Below, one piece after another: positions 30,385-36,246 of a stretch of DNA of 47,966 bases. This DNA comes from an uncultured Bacteroidales bacterium. Its GTDB lineage: Bacteria > Bacteroidota > Bacteroidia > Bacteroidales > UBA932. The stretch is taken from the NCBI GenBank assembly GCA_949286415.1, contig CASEBV010000009.1, forward strand, positions 1-47,966. Reading direction: 5' to 3'. The position numbers and the translations under genes were made by a program. Positions within the stretch are counted from its first letter, which is position 1. The number at the start of each line of letters is the position of its first letter. The notes under the pieces were generated by a model that worked only from the letters and a program-made list of their open reading frames with translations, did not search any database and had not been told where the DNA came from.

Positions 30385-30434
30385 GTGTCTTTGCCGTAGC
30401 GATACTGTATGCCATACCCTTGTTTCTGCACTTT

Positions 30435-30455
30435 GTGTAAGCAGATGTGTAAGCA
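30435..30455 (+). repeat. Paired 9-mers upstream of the integrase (candidate arm-type sites, left)
   Basis: GTGTAAGCA occurs at 30435-30443 and again at 30447-30455, a 12-base period. A related pair with the same 12-base period is found near the right end (36158-36179). Arm-type integrase binding sites are one reading. Confidence 0.45.
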
Positions 30456-30463
30456 ATTTTATT

Positions 30464-31696
30464 ATGCTAAACACTTCAGTAGAAGCAATTTGCTACAAAG
30501 TACGAGCATTGAGAGACGGTACTTTTCCTCTGATGCTCCGTTTGACACAGAATCGCAAGCGCAAGTATCTTTCACTCGGAATGTCTGTCGAAGAACGATT
30601 CTGGGACTTCAAGAAGAACACACCGAAACGGAACTGTCCAGACCGTGATGCCATTCTCTCCGTAATCGAGCGCAAATCCAAGCAGTATCGGGAGCAGATA
30701 ACCCAGTTCAAGGTAGAGGGCAAGGACTACACCCTCGAAACACTTGTGCAACGCGTTGAAAATCCTGTAAGACAGATGAACTTCGGGGAATACCTCGACT
30801 ATTTCATTCAGCAGTTAAAGGAAGAAAACAGGCTCGGCTATGCGGAAAGTTTTAAGGGACTGAAATCCTCTCTGATTCGCTACTGTGACAGTCTCGACTT
30901 CCAGTTCACCCATATTGACCAGCAGTGGCTGAAAGGTTATGAAATGTTCCTTATCCGCTCCGGCAAGAAAGAGAACACTATCGGCATAAGATTCCGTTCT
31001 CTCCGTGTTATCTTCAACAAGGCTGTCTCCGAGAAACTTGTCAAACGGGAATACTACCCGTTCGATGATTTCAAGGTAAGCAAATTCCATGAGCAGACCA
31101 TGAAAAGGGCTATATCCAAAGAGGACATAAAGCGGATAATCGAACTTGACTTGCGTACAGTCACAACTTATCATAGTCCTTATCTATCATTGGGGAGGGA
31201 TTTGTTCCTGTTCAGTTATCTGTCCTGCGGAATCAACCTTACCGACATGGCAAGGATAAGATACTGTGACATATTCGAGGGTCGGCTATCCTATCACAGG
31301 CAGAAAACAGGAAAACTCATATCATTCCAGTTACAGCCAATGGCACTTGATATTATAGAAAAGTACCACAAGCCGGAAGCAAGGCAAGATGATTATGTGT
31401 TCCCCATTCTGGACAGGAAAGTTCACAAAACCGCAATTCAGATAAGGGACAAGGTGAGGAAAGCCAATAAAGCCACAAACAAGGCTCTCCACAAAATCGG
31501 AGAGAAGTTAGGCATTCCGATAGACCTTACGACTTATGTTGCCAGACATTCATACACAACGGTACTAAAGAGGTCTGGAGTAAGCACTGCAATTATATCC
31601 GAATCCCTCGGTCACAGTTCAGAGAAAGTCACGCAAATCTCTCTTGACAGTTTCGAGAACTCACAGATAGACGAAGCGATGAAGAATCTGCTGTAA
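30464..31696 (+). CDS. Tyrosine recombinase (integrase) with Ser in place of the catalytic Tyr
   Basis: The 410-residue protein has the usual order for Bacteroides integrases: N-terminal arm-binding domain (about 1-85), SAM-like core-binding domain (about 110-205) and catalytic domain (about 225-405). ARHSY (Arg361) and LGHSS (His384) are intact. Where the nucleophile is expected (TQIYLDSF in relatives) the sequence is TQISLDSF: codon 393 is TCT (31640-31642), one base from TAT, and no Tyr follows. Motif I (LSCGINL) also lacks Arg, as in some IntDOT-type enzymes. ATG 30464 is used because the frame upstream of it runs into the tRNA. The enzyme is probably inactive. Confidence 0.9.
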   Translation: MLNTSVEAICYKVRALRDGTFPLMLRLTQNRKRKYLSLGMSVEERFWDFKKNTPKRNCPDRDAILSVIERKSKQYREQITQFKVEGKDYTLETLVQRVENPVRQMNFGEYLDYFIQQLKEENRLGYAESFKGLKSSLIRYCDSLDFQFTHIDQQWLKGYEMFLIRSGKKENTIGIRFRSLRVIFNKAVSEKLVKREYYPFDDFKVSKFHEQTMKRAISKEDIKRIIELDLRTVTTYHSPYLSLGRDLFLFSYLSCGINLTDMARIRYCDIFEGRLSYHRQKTGKLISFQLQPMALDIIEKYHKPEARQDDYVFPILDRKVHKTAIQIRDKVRKANKATNKALHKIGEKLGIPIDLTTYVARHSYTTVLKRSGVSTAIISESLGHSSEKVTQISLDSFENSQIDEAMKNLL

Positions 31697-31752
31697 ACAA
31701 GAAAGGGCAGGCGATGAAACCTGTCCTTTTCTGTAAAGTATCTCCCTATATA

Positions 31753-31857
31753 TTAGGCTTTATGTGTTTTCTGCGCTTTGCGGTCTTGCATTTTAAAATA
31801 TATCAGACCCACAATGGCAATCAAAGAAACAAGTACAGAAATAACTATTGCTCCCAT
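31753..31857 (-). CDS. 34-aa single-span membrane peptide
   Basis: The peptide begins MGAIVISVLVSLIAIVGLIY, a single membrane helix, and ends in a basic tail (KMQDRKAQKTHKA). A good GGAGG ribosome site lies 7 bases before the ATG. Its ATG overlaps the stop of the upstream DUF6722-like gene (TAATG), so the two are coupled. I recognise this pairing as recurrent in Bacteroides accessory DNA; the function is unknown. Confidence 0.65.
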   Translation of the reverse strand: MGAIVISVLVSLIAIVGLIYFKMQDRKAQKTHKA

Positions 31858-32045
31858 TATTTATCCTCCTTTTTCTCGTCTTTCGTAAGAATAAGTCCCA
31901 CAATTAAACTCAATAATATTGAAATGGATACAGTAACATAACTAATCCAAGATTCCCGTATATCGTCAAATACGGAAGTCAGCAGAATGGCGGTTGCCAT
32001 GTATTTGGCTATATCTAACAGCCAATCTCCAAACTTTTTTCTCAT
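31857..32045 (-). CDS. Small two-helix membrane protein (DUF6722-like)
   Basis: From ATG 32045 the protein has 62 residues (MRKKFGDWLLDIAKYMATAI...). It has two predicted membrane helices and an acidic/basic end KDEKKEDK. An earlier in-frame ATG at 32090 lies upstream of the promoter. The gene is coupled to the 34-aa peptide by a TAATG overlap. The resemblance to DUF6722 is from memory of the family's GDWLLDIAKY start; no function is known. A small membrane toxin or stress peptide would fit size and context but is a guess. Confidence 0.6.
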   Translation of the reverse strand: MRKKFGDWLLDIAKYMATAILLTSVFDDIRESWISYVTVSISILLSLIVGLILTKDEKKEDK

Positions 32046-32052
32046 AGTCAAA

Positions 32053-32082
32053 CAAAGGTAACCAAAATTACCGGAAAACAAA
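32053..32082 (-). promoter_or_regulatory. Promoter of the DUF6722-like pair
   Basis: On the minus strand TTTG (32082-32079), 18 bases, TACCTTTG (32060-32053). The predicted start, about 32047, falls two bases before the ATG at 32045, so the mRNA would be nearly leaderless. Confidence 0.6.
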
Positions 32083-32172
32083 ATAACCATTTAAAATCAA
32101 ATCAATATGAACAACACAACATTTATCCCCTATGAAAGATTAGGTCTGACTTCCTATATATAACAGGTGTGG

Positions 32173-32251
32173 ATTCCAGATAAGGAGGAAATTTAGTTGG
32201 AGACCATTAATTATACCGATTCCAAATCCGGATAAAAAGACTATATTTGCG
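32173..32251 (+). repeat. Cassette upstream element, copy A
   Basis: Contains ATTCCAGATAA, TTTAGTTGGAGAC, TTATACCGATTCCAA and ATCCGGATAAAAAGA in order, ending in the -7 box TATATTTG (32242-32249). The last four blocks recur in the same order at 32811-32920 before the YafQ-type module. TTGGA and TTCCA form an inverted pair. Predicted transcription start is near 32256, 18 bases before the next ATG. Confidence 0.6.
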
Positions 32252-32273
32252 AATAACATAAACGCAGAAAGCC

Positions 32274-32453
32274 ATGAAAGTAGGAGATAAAGCGAAAGCA
32301 TCCCCGCAACTCACTGGGGAATCCGATTGGGTAGAGGGTGAGGTTATTGACATTGAACAGAATCCGTTTAAGGGTATTGTCATTGCCATTAAGGACAAGG
32401 TGGGGAGGATATTCTTTGGCGAGGAGAGATATTTCCAGCCAGTAAAATTGTAG
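32274..32453 (+). CDS. 59-aa protein, probable antitoxin or partner of VapD
   Basis: The protein (MKVGDKAKASPQLTGESDWV...) is beta-rich and resembles SH3-like small proteins common in Bacteroides accessory DNA (pattern GDKVK...GxVIxxExNPFxGIVI). It ends 4 bases before the vapD start, and both lie downstream of one -7 box. Known VapD toxins in other phyla are paired with small antitoxins such as VapX; this gene has the right position and size. The role is inferred only from position; no sequence match to VapX is claimed. Confidence 0.6.
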   Translation: MKVGDKAKASPQLTGESDWVEGEVIDIEQNPFKGIVIAIKDKVGRIFFGEERYFQPVKL

Positions 32454-32457
32454 GGAG

Positions 32458-32739
32458 ATGTTTACGATAGCATTTGATATGGTCGTGTCAGACCTTAAAA
32501 AGAATTACGGAGAGCCATACAACAACGCTTATTTCGCGATAGGGATAATCCTGCGTAAATATTGATTCTACAATGCACAAGGGAGTGTCTATCTTACTGA
32601 GAGGAACGATATGGCAGACCTTTACAGAGCGATAGAAGCACTGAAAAACACGGCATGGTTTAGAGATTCCGTCAGAGACATAGGGGCATTCAAGGTCGAG
32701 GATTGGAGCGACTTTACTCCCGTATTCAAAGAACAGTAA
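32458..32739 (+). pseudogene. vapD: vapD (Cas2-like endoribonuclease toxin) interrupted by one in-frame TGA
   Basis: Reading through gives a 93-codon VapD: MFTIAFDMVVSDLKKNYG, then after a TGA at codon 36 (32563-32565), [20 protein letters not shown], and [17 protein letters not shown]. The TGA stands where relatives have Gly (GGA to TGA is one change). Frame and family positions are otherwise intact on both sides. VapD proteins share the Cas2 fold and cut mRNA. The simplest reading is a recent nonsense mutation; stop read-through cannot be excluded. The GNRA hairpin follows 23 bases after the stop. Confidence 0.85.
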
Positions 32740-32762
32740 CGGTATACATATTTACAGATACG

Positions 32763-32794
32763 CCCTCTTACAGAAATGTAGGAGGGTTTGTTGT
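32763..32794 (+). terminator. GNRA-capped terminator hairpin, copy 1 (after vapD)
   Basis: Arms CCCTCTTACA (32763-32772) and TGTAGGAGGG (32777-32786) give 10 pairs around a GAAA tetraloop, followed by TTTGTTGTATAT. Copy 2 at 33423-33446 has the same structure with a GCAA loop. Similarity extends from about 32757 to 32798. Confidence 0.75.
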
Positions 32795-32804
32795 ATATGA
32801 AAGT

Positions 32805-32920
32805 TCAGAATTTAGTTGGAGACACCTGCCATTTAACTATACCTGTTCTGATTCCAGAAAAATTTGGAATGGATTTGGCATGCTCTTTATCCGGTTATAG
32901 ATAAAAAGATTATATTTGCG
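32805..32920 (+). repeat. Cassette upstream element, copy B
   Basis: Has TTTAGTTGGAGAC, TTAACTATACC, GATTCCA, ATCCGG and GATAAAAAGA in the same order as copy A, with extra sequence between blocks, and ends in TATATTTG (32911-32918). A local inverted repeat ATTCCa...tGGAAT is seen in the insert (about 32851-32870). Transcription would start near 32925, 15 bases before the antitoxin ATG. Confidence 0.6.
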
Positions 32921-32939
32921 GAAAACAAAGGAGGCTGAT

Positions 32940-33125
32940 ATGGCAACATATACGATAACGGTAAACGAAAGGACAAGGGAGGGTAAAGGACTGGTCAATT
33001 ACCTTAAAACCCTCGGAGTAATCGAAGTTCCGAACGAAAAGACAAGAAAGGCCATTCAGGAAATCCGAGAGGGAAAAGGAACAGTGTGCAATACATTTGA
33101 TGAATATCTCGAAGCAATCAAATGA
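32940..33125 (+). CDS. Antitoxin of the YafQ-type module (RelB/DinJ-like position)
   Basis: The 61-residue protein (MATYTITVNERTREGKGLVNYL...) overlaps the toxin by 4 bases (ATGA), as in many type II TA operons. The N-terminal half is probably the DNA-binding/dimerisation part, and the C-terminal segment (TFDEYLEAIK) the toxin-covering part. A GGAGG site precedes ATG 32940; an earlier in-frame ATG at 32916 overlaps the -7 box and is not used. The antitoxin likely represses its own promoter, perhaps through the inverted TTGGA/TTCCA sites (inference). Confidence 0.85.
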   Translation: MATYTITVNERTREGKGLVNYLKTLGVIEVPNEKTRKAIQEIREGKGTVCNTFDEYLEAIK

Positions 33126-33409
33126 AACGCAAGATTATCATTTCCAGTCAGTATAAGAAAGACATAAAACTGGCGAGACGGAGAAATCTTCCGGAAGAAG
33201 AACTCAATGAGATTGTATTAAGTTTGGCTAATGATATTCCTTTACCTGCCAAAAATAAAGACCATATATTGAAAGTAGAGTATTCCGGATGTCGCGAATG
33301 TCACATACAACCGGACTGGCTTCTGATATATAGCAAAGAATCAGACGGAGAATTACATATCCTCAATCTCATTCGCACTGGCACTCATTCTGACTTGTTC
33401 AAGAAATAG
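33122..33409 (+). CDS. YafQ/RelE-family mRNA interferase toxin
   Basis: The 95-residue basic protein carries the YafQ C-terminal signature: CRECHIQPDWLLIY and RTGTHSDLFKK, with catalytic His in both blocks, and N-terminal SSQYKKDIKLARRR. YafQ toxins bind the ribosome and cut mRNA in the A site. It starts within the antitoxin stop (4-base overlap). The gene appears intact, unlike neighbouring vapD. A GNRA-loop terminator begins 14 bases after the stop. Confidence 0.92.
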   Translation: MKRKIIISSQYKKDIKLARRRNLPEEELNEIVLSLANDIPLPAKNKDHILKVEYSGCRECHIQPDWLLIYSKESDGELHILNLIRTGTHSDLFKK

Positions 33410-33422
33410 TTTAACGATACAC

Positions 33423-33454
33423 CCCTCTTGCAGCAATGTAGGAGGGTTTGTTGT
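33423..33454 (+). terminator. GNRA-capped terminator hairpin, copy 2 (after yafQ)
   Basis: Arms CCCTCTTGCA (33423-33432) and TGTAGGAGGG (33437-33446) around a GCAA loop, then TTTGTTGTATAT. Compared with copy 1, an A-T pair became G-T and the loop changed GAAA to GCAA; both changes keep the fold. Confidence 0.75.
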
Positions 33455-33469
33455 ATATAGACGATACTT

Positions 33470-33527
33470 ATTCCAGATAAACAAGCAGATAGAGTTGGAA
33501 GCATACCTTAACTATACCTGCTTCCAG
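33470..33527 (+). repeat. Cassette upstream element, copy C (no promoter box)
   Basis: Contains ATTCCAGATAA, GAGTTGGAAGC, TTAACTATACC and GCTTCCAG. Here TTGGAAGC and GCTTCCAG form an 8-base inverted pair. No TAnnTTTG follows and no TA pair lies directly behind it; it may be the relic of a lost cassette. A looser copy with GAGTTGGA and ATATACCGATT lies at 33791-33836. Confidence 0.5.
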
Positions 33528-33623
33528 TTCAGATTCAGCACAGGTCAGGCACACAGCGATAGTATCTATCCAAAACACCCCAACCCATACTTCAAGGGAA
33601 ATCCAAAACTTATTGTTTAACCT

Positions 33624-33650
33624 GTCGTCCTCACAAGGGACGGCATTTTT
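33624..33650 (+). terminator. Hairpin terminator without an upstream gene
   Basis: Arms GTCGTCC (33624-33630) and GGACGGC (33638-33644) followed by ATTTTT. It lies after the orphan copy C, where 33528-33623 has no convincing gene, which supports loss of a cassette. Confidence 0.6.
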
Positions 33651-33662
33651 CGTTTATATGCA

Positions 33663-33752
33663 ATGACAACACAGAATATTGTGAATGACTTGATTCTCGA
33701 CAACCAGAATCTCGTCATAGAAGAACTAATGAAACCTGATGAATGTCTCTGA
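33663..33752 (+). CDS. 29-aa ORF, possible gene remnant
   Basis: The ORF reads MTTQNIVNDLILDNQNLVIE and ends after 29 codons. The sequence looks like the N-terminal helix of a longer helical accessory protein cut short. No ribosome site stands out. I do not recognise a family; it is listed because it fills the gap between a terminator and the next broken gene. Confidence 0.3.
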   Translation: MTTQNIVNDLILDNQNLVIEELMKPDECL

Positions 33753-33837
33753 GATTATCTGTCCGATTCGGTTTCTGAACTTTTGGGAGATTGAGTTGGA
33801 TATTTCATGTATCTATAAACAATTAAATATACCGATT

Positions 33838-34109
33838 ATGAGCAAGGAAATGAACTGGGACACATTCGTTCCGACAAGAGAAATCAGAGAGTATGACAGG
33901 AAATTACGAGAAAGTGTCAGACAGAGGGAACAGTTGAAGCAAGAATTGGCTGAACTGGAGCAGAAACCGAGGGCATATTCTGGGATGTTGAATATGCTAT
34001 GTTCTCGGCAGGGCTAAAATATTTCAACACCTGCTCTGAATACTGGCTGTATAAGGTGGAATCAGAGTATATCAAGGCGGAGAAAGAGTATCTGAACAAC
34101 CCGGAATAA
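33838..34109 (+). pseudogene. Small coiled-coil gene broken by a one-base frameshift
   Basis: Frame 1 begins MSKEMNWDTFVPTREIREYD and runs through a helical Glu/Lys/Gln-rich segment to about 33978, then turns into low-quality sequence ending at 34017. From about 33978 a second frame gives FWDVEYAMFSAGLKYFNTCSEYWLYKV and ends KEYLNNPE with a stop at 34107-34109. The two halves join sensibly, giving a protein of about 90 residues. A single-base insertion or deletion near 33975-33985 is the likely cause. Function unknown. Confidence 0.5.
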
Positions 34110-34156
34110 GACAACCGTAAATTACTGAAAACAAAATTGCGTGTCAATCTTGATTT

Positions 34157-34381
34157 TCAACTGATTTTGGCTGAAATTTGCTGCTGCAATACCTCCATAT
34201 ACCGTTGGTCGTTGAGAAACTTTTTATACCTTTGCAGTGTCGAGTAATCGGCATTACATATTGATGAAAGTGTTTCTTTATCCCTATTAGGAAATCTGGT
34301 ACATTTCAATAGGACAGGGATGGCAACACCAGCAATCACTTTGTATTGATACGGAGCATATTGTCTGTATGCGCTTATCAT
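34157..34381 (-). CDS. 74-aa hypothetical protein, possibly a C-terminal fragment
   Basis: The ORF (MISAYRQYAPYQYKVIAGVA...) has plausible coding composition and a helix-turn-helix-like stretch (ETLSSICNADYSTLQRYKKFL). It begins just beside the 71-bp foldback (34388-34458), so the foldback may have replaced its 5' part. A Bacteroidota-type promoter for the other strand lies inside it (34204-34234). I do not recognise the family. Confidence 0.4.
   Translation of the reverse strand: MISAYRQYAPYQYKVIAGVAIPVLLKCTRFPNRDKETLSSICNADYSTLQRYKKFLNDQRYMEVLQQQISAKIS
34204..34234 (+). promoter_or_regulatory. Putative promoter towards the foldback and the outer-membrane gene
   Basis: GTTG (34204-34207), 19 bases, TACCTTTG (34227-34234). 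Transcription from about 34240 would give a leader of about 270 nt that contains the foldback at 34388-34458 before the ATG at 34514. The box also encodes LQRYKK of the opposite ORF, so it may be fortuitous. Confidence 0.35.
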
Positions 34382-34387
34382 ATACGA

Positions 34388-34458
34388 GTGTGGAGGTATT
34401 GTTTATTTGTCCTATGGCTTACCAGAGCCACCTAATAGATAAACGATTAACTCCACAC
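34388..34458. repeat. 71-bp foldback with three nested stems
   Basis: Arms pair in three blocks: GTGTGGAG (34388-34395) with CTCCACAC (34451-34458), GTTTAT with ATAAAC, and GGCT with AGCC around a 6-base loop. Internal loops are 5/6 and 9/9 bases. It could be an RNA structure, a MITE-like relic or a recombination site. Confidence 0.6.
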
Positions 34459-34513
34459 TTTCTTTGTTTTATATAGATTCCATTCTGGAGTTGGGTGGAT
34501 TGGAGCATAAAAA

Positions 34514-35281
34514 ATGAAAAAAATATTTTCATTAATCATCATTACAATCTTTATGCTTGTGTCATTTACTGCTAATGCTCAAAACTATGAAGATGTGGTC
34601 TATTTGAAAAACGGGTCTGTTATCAGAGGAGTCATTGTTGAACAGGTACCATATCAGACCTTGAAGATTCAAACAAAAGACGGTAACATTTTTGTCTATA
34701 ATTTTTCCGACATTGAGAAAATGACAAAAGAAATGCCGTTCGCTACACAAAAGTTTTATTCTTTGAATAATGACAGTGAAACTAATGTTTTGCAATCAAC
34801 GCCATTTAATAAGCCTAAAGGGTATTTTGGTTTGGTCGAACTTGGTTTTGCCCCAAGTGTAAATGGTTACGAGCCTTTAAGAATCAATGCAACAATAATT
34901 AATGGTTATAGGATTTTACCTCAATTCGCTATCGGAGTGGGCATTGGTTTACAAGGGTATGCAATAGATTATGGAGAAATGACAATTCCTATTTTTGCAC
35001 ACTTGAGAAGCGATTTTCTAAATAAAAAGACTTCACCATTTGTTGCATTCAATATCGGATATAATCTTTCTTTAGATGGATATTATGGATATTATGGAGG
35101 ATTAATGATGGAACCATCGTTAGGTGCTAGTTTTAATGTTGGGCACAAATATAGAATGACAGCAGGACTAGGATTTGCAGTTGATAGGGTGCTGGGATAT
35201 TATTATAGCTTTTATTATGGTCCTTATATTTTTAATGATTGGGCTTTTGCTTTAAATATTAAGATCGGTTTTTCATTTTGA
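34514..35281 (+). CDS. Outer-membrane beta-barrel protein with N-terminal signal peptide
   Basis: The 255-residue protein has a signal peptide (MKKIFSLIIITIFMLVSF, cut near ANAQ). A small domain of the type YEDVVYLKNGSVIRGVIVEQ follows (residues about 24-70; common in Bacteroidota secreted proteins), then repeated amphipathic strands rich in Gly, Tyr and Phe, ending with aromatic FSF as expected for a barrel. Function is unknown. It is AT-rich like the islet around it and stands alone between the foldback and a terminator. A stress-linked or surface role is a guess. Confidence 0.8.
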   Translation: MKKIFSLIIITIFMLVSFTANAQNYEDVVYLKNGSVIRGVIVEQVPYQTLKIQTKDGNIFVYNFSDIEKMTKEMPFATQKFYSLNNDSETNVLQSTPFNKPKGYFGLVELGFAPSVNGYEPLRINATIINGYRILPQFAIGVGIGLQGYAIDYGEMTIPIFAHLRSDFLNKKTSPFVAFNIGYNLSLDGYYGYYGGLMMEPSLGASFNVGHKYRMTAGLGFAVDRVLGYYYSFYYGPYIFNDWAFALNIKIGFSF

Positions 35282-35294
35282 AACTACTTTATTT

Positions 35295-35320
35295 AAGCCC
35301 CTCTTAACCGAGAGGCTTTT
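35295..35320 (+). terminator. Terminator after the outer-membrane gene
   Basis: AAGCCCCTCT and GAGAGGCTT form a stem around TAACC with slight imperfection, then TTTT. It lies 14 bases after the stop at 35281. Confidence 0.65.
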
Positions 35321-35425
35321 AGTATATATCACTCCATTATCTACGACACAATTCCGTGAGGGGTATATAAATTGAAAAATCGGGGAAATATAGCGTAGGC
35401 TGAAGAATGAGGGGAAATTGTATGT

Positions 35426-35461
35426 CAAAAGTTGTATATTTGTATAACTTTTGTATATTTG
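35426..35461 (+). promoter_or_regulatory. HigBA promoter with palindromic operator
   Basis: A perfect 8-base inverted repeat, CAAAAGTT (35426-35433) and AACTTTTG (35446-35453), abuts the -7 box TATATTTG (35454-35461). The operator would cover the -33 region (GTTG at 35431-35434). The toxin ATG at 35466 lies at the expected transcription start, so the mRNA is probably leaderless. A second TATATTTG sits inside the palindrome (35435-35442). Confidence 0.6.
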
Positions 35462-35465
35462 TCGC

Positions 35466-35789
35466 ATGAAAAAGATAATCGCTTACAAGGGGTATTATGC
35501 GGAGTTCATGGCAAAATTGTCGGAACAGGAGAGGAAGAAGATATTGAGAGCATTGTTGCTGTTTGAAACGGAGGACAAGATACCTCATCATTACATAAAG
35601 TTCATACGGGACGGGATTTATGAGTTCAGAGTAAACTATGGTAACAATGAGTTCAGATTATTCTTTACGTATGACGGGGACACGATAGTGATATTGTTCA
35701 ACTGTTTGAAGAAAAAGACACAGAAAACCCCGAAAAGCGAGATAGACAAGGCTGTGAAACTAAAGAATGAATATTATGAAAGCAAATGA
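35466..35789 (+). CDS. higB: HigB/RelE-like toxin (Gp49-type)
   Basis: From ATG 35466 the protein has 107 residues. The pattern YYAEFMAKLSEQERKKILRAL, then IKFIRDGIYEFRVNYGNNEFRLFF and DTIVILFNCLKKKTQKTP, is that of HigB/Gp49 toxins, ribosome-dependent mRNA interferases of the RelE superfamily. Toxin-before-antitoxin order is typical of higBA. The next gene begins 23 bases before this stop. An earlier ATG at 35451 lies inside the operator. Confidence 0.9.
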   Translation: MKKIIAYKGYYAEFMAKLSEQERKKILRALLLFETEDKIPHHYIKFIRDGIYEFRVNYGNNEFRLFFTYDGDTIVILFNCLKKKTQKTPKSEIDKAVKLKNEYYESK

Positions 35790-36069
35790 CATTTACGATG
35801 TAAGCGCAGAACTTGCAAAGGAATTCGGGGCACAAGGCACACCGCAGAGGGAAGCAGCGATAAATCATGCGTGGGAGGAATACAATGCACAGATTCTCCT
35901 TGATGCAAGAAAGAATGCAGGACTTACACAGGCGGAACTTGCACAGCGCATCGGAGCGGACAAAGGCTATATTTCCAGAATCGAGCGAGGTTTGACAATC
36001 CCTACTGTTTCCACACTTTATAAGATAGCGGCGGCAATGGGAATGACTGTGGAACTTCGCCCGATGTAA
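35767..36069 (+). CDS. higA: HigA-like HTH antitoxin
   Basis: The protein has 100 residues from ATG 35767, or 97 from ATG 35776. The C-terminal half is an XRE helix-turn-helix (RKNAGLTQAELAQRIGADKG, YISRIERGLTIPTVSTLYKIA). The N-terminal half probably covers the toxin. It overlaps higB by 23 bases, so translation is coupled. HigA should repress the operon through the palindrome at 35426-35453. It is the last gene before the right attachment repeat. Confidence 0.92.
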   Translation: MNIMKANDIYDVSAELAKEFGAQGTPQREAAINHAWEEYNAQILLDARKNAGLTQAELAQRIGADKGYISRIERGLTIPTVSTLYKIAAAMGMTVELRPM

Positions 36070-36157
36070 TGTTCTTGAGGACTGATTAAGACAACTCAAT
36101 TTATTGATTTACAATTATATTACTTTATGTTTAACCCAGTATCTGCTGGCGTGAATA

Positions 36158-36179
36158 TGTTAGCAAATCTGTTAGCAAA
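36158..36179 (+). repeat. Paired 9-mers near the right end (candidate arm-type sites, right)
   Basis: TGTTAGCAAA occurs at 36158-36167 and 36170-36179, the same 12-base period and similar core (TGTwAGCA) as the pair at 30435-30455 at the left end. Confidence 0.45.
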
Positions 36180-36246
36180 GTTATAGTACAGTAAGGCTTC
36201 ATAACTCACTGATTTTTACAGTGCAATTTACTGCAACCTAAATTCC

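Noticed and set aside
30296..30463. Longer integrase start inside tRNA-Met
   Set aside because: The extra 56 residues are translated tRNA and leader sequence, and the family start pattern begins at the ATG at 30464.
32173..33527. Cassette flanks as integron attC sites
   Set aside because: The inverted TTGGA/TTCCA pairs do not fit the attC consensus (RYYYAAC...GTTRRRY), and the recombinase is not an IntI type.
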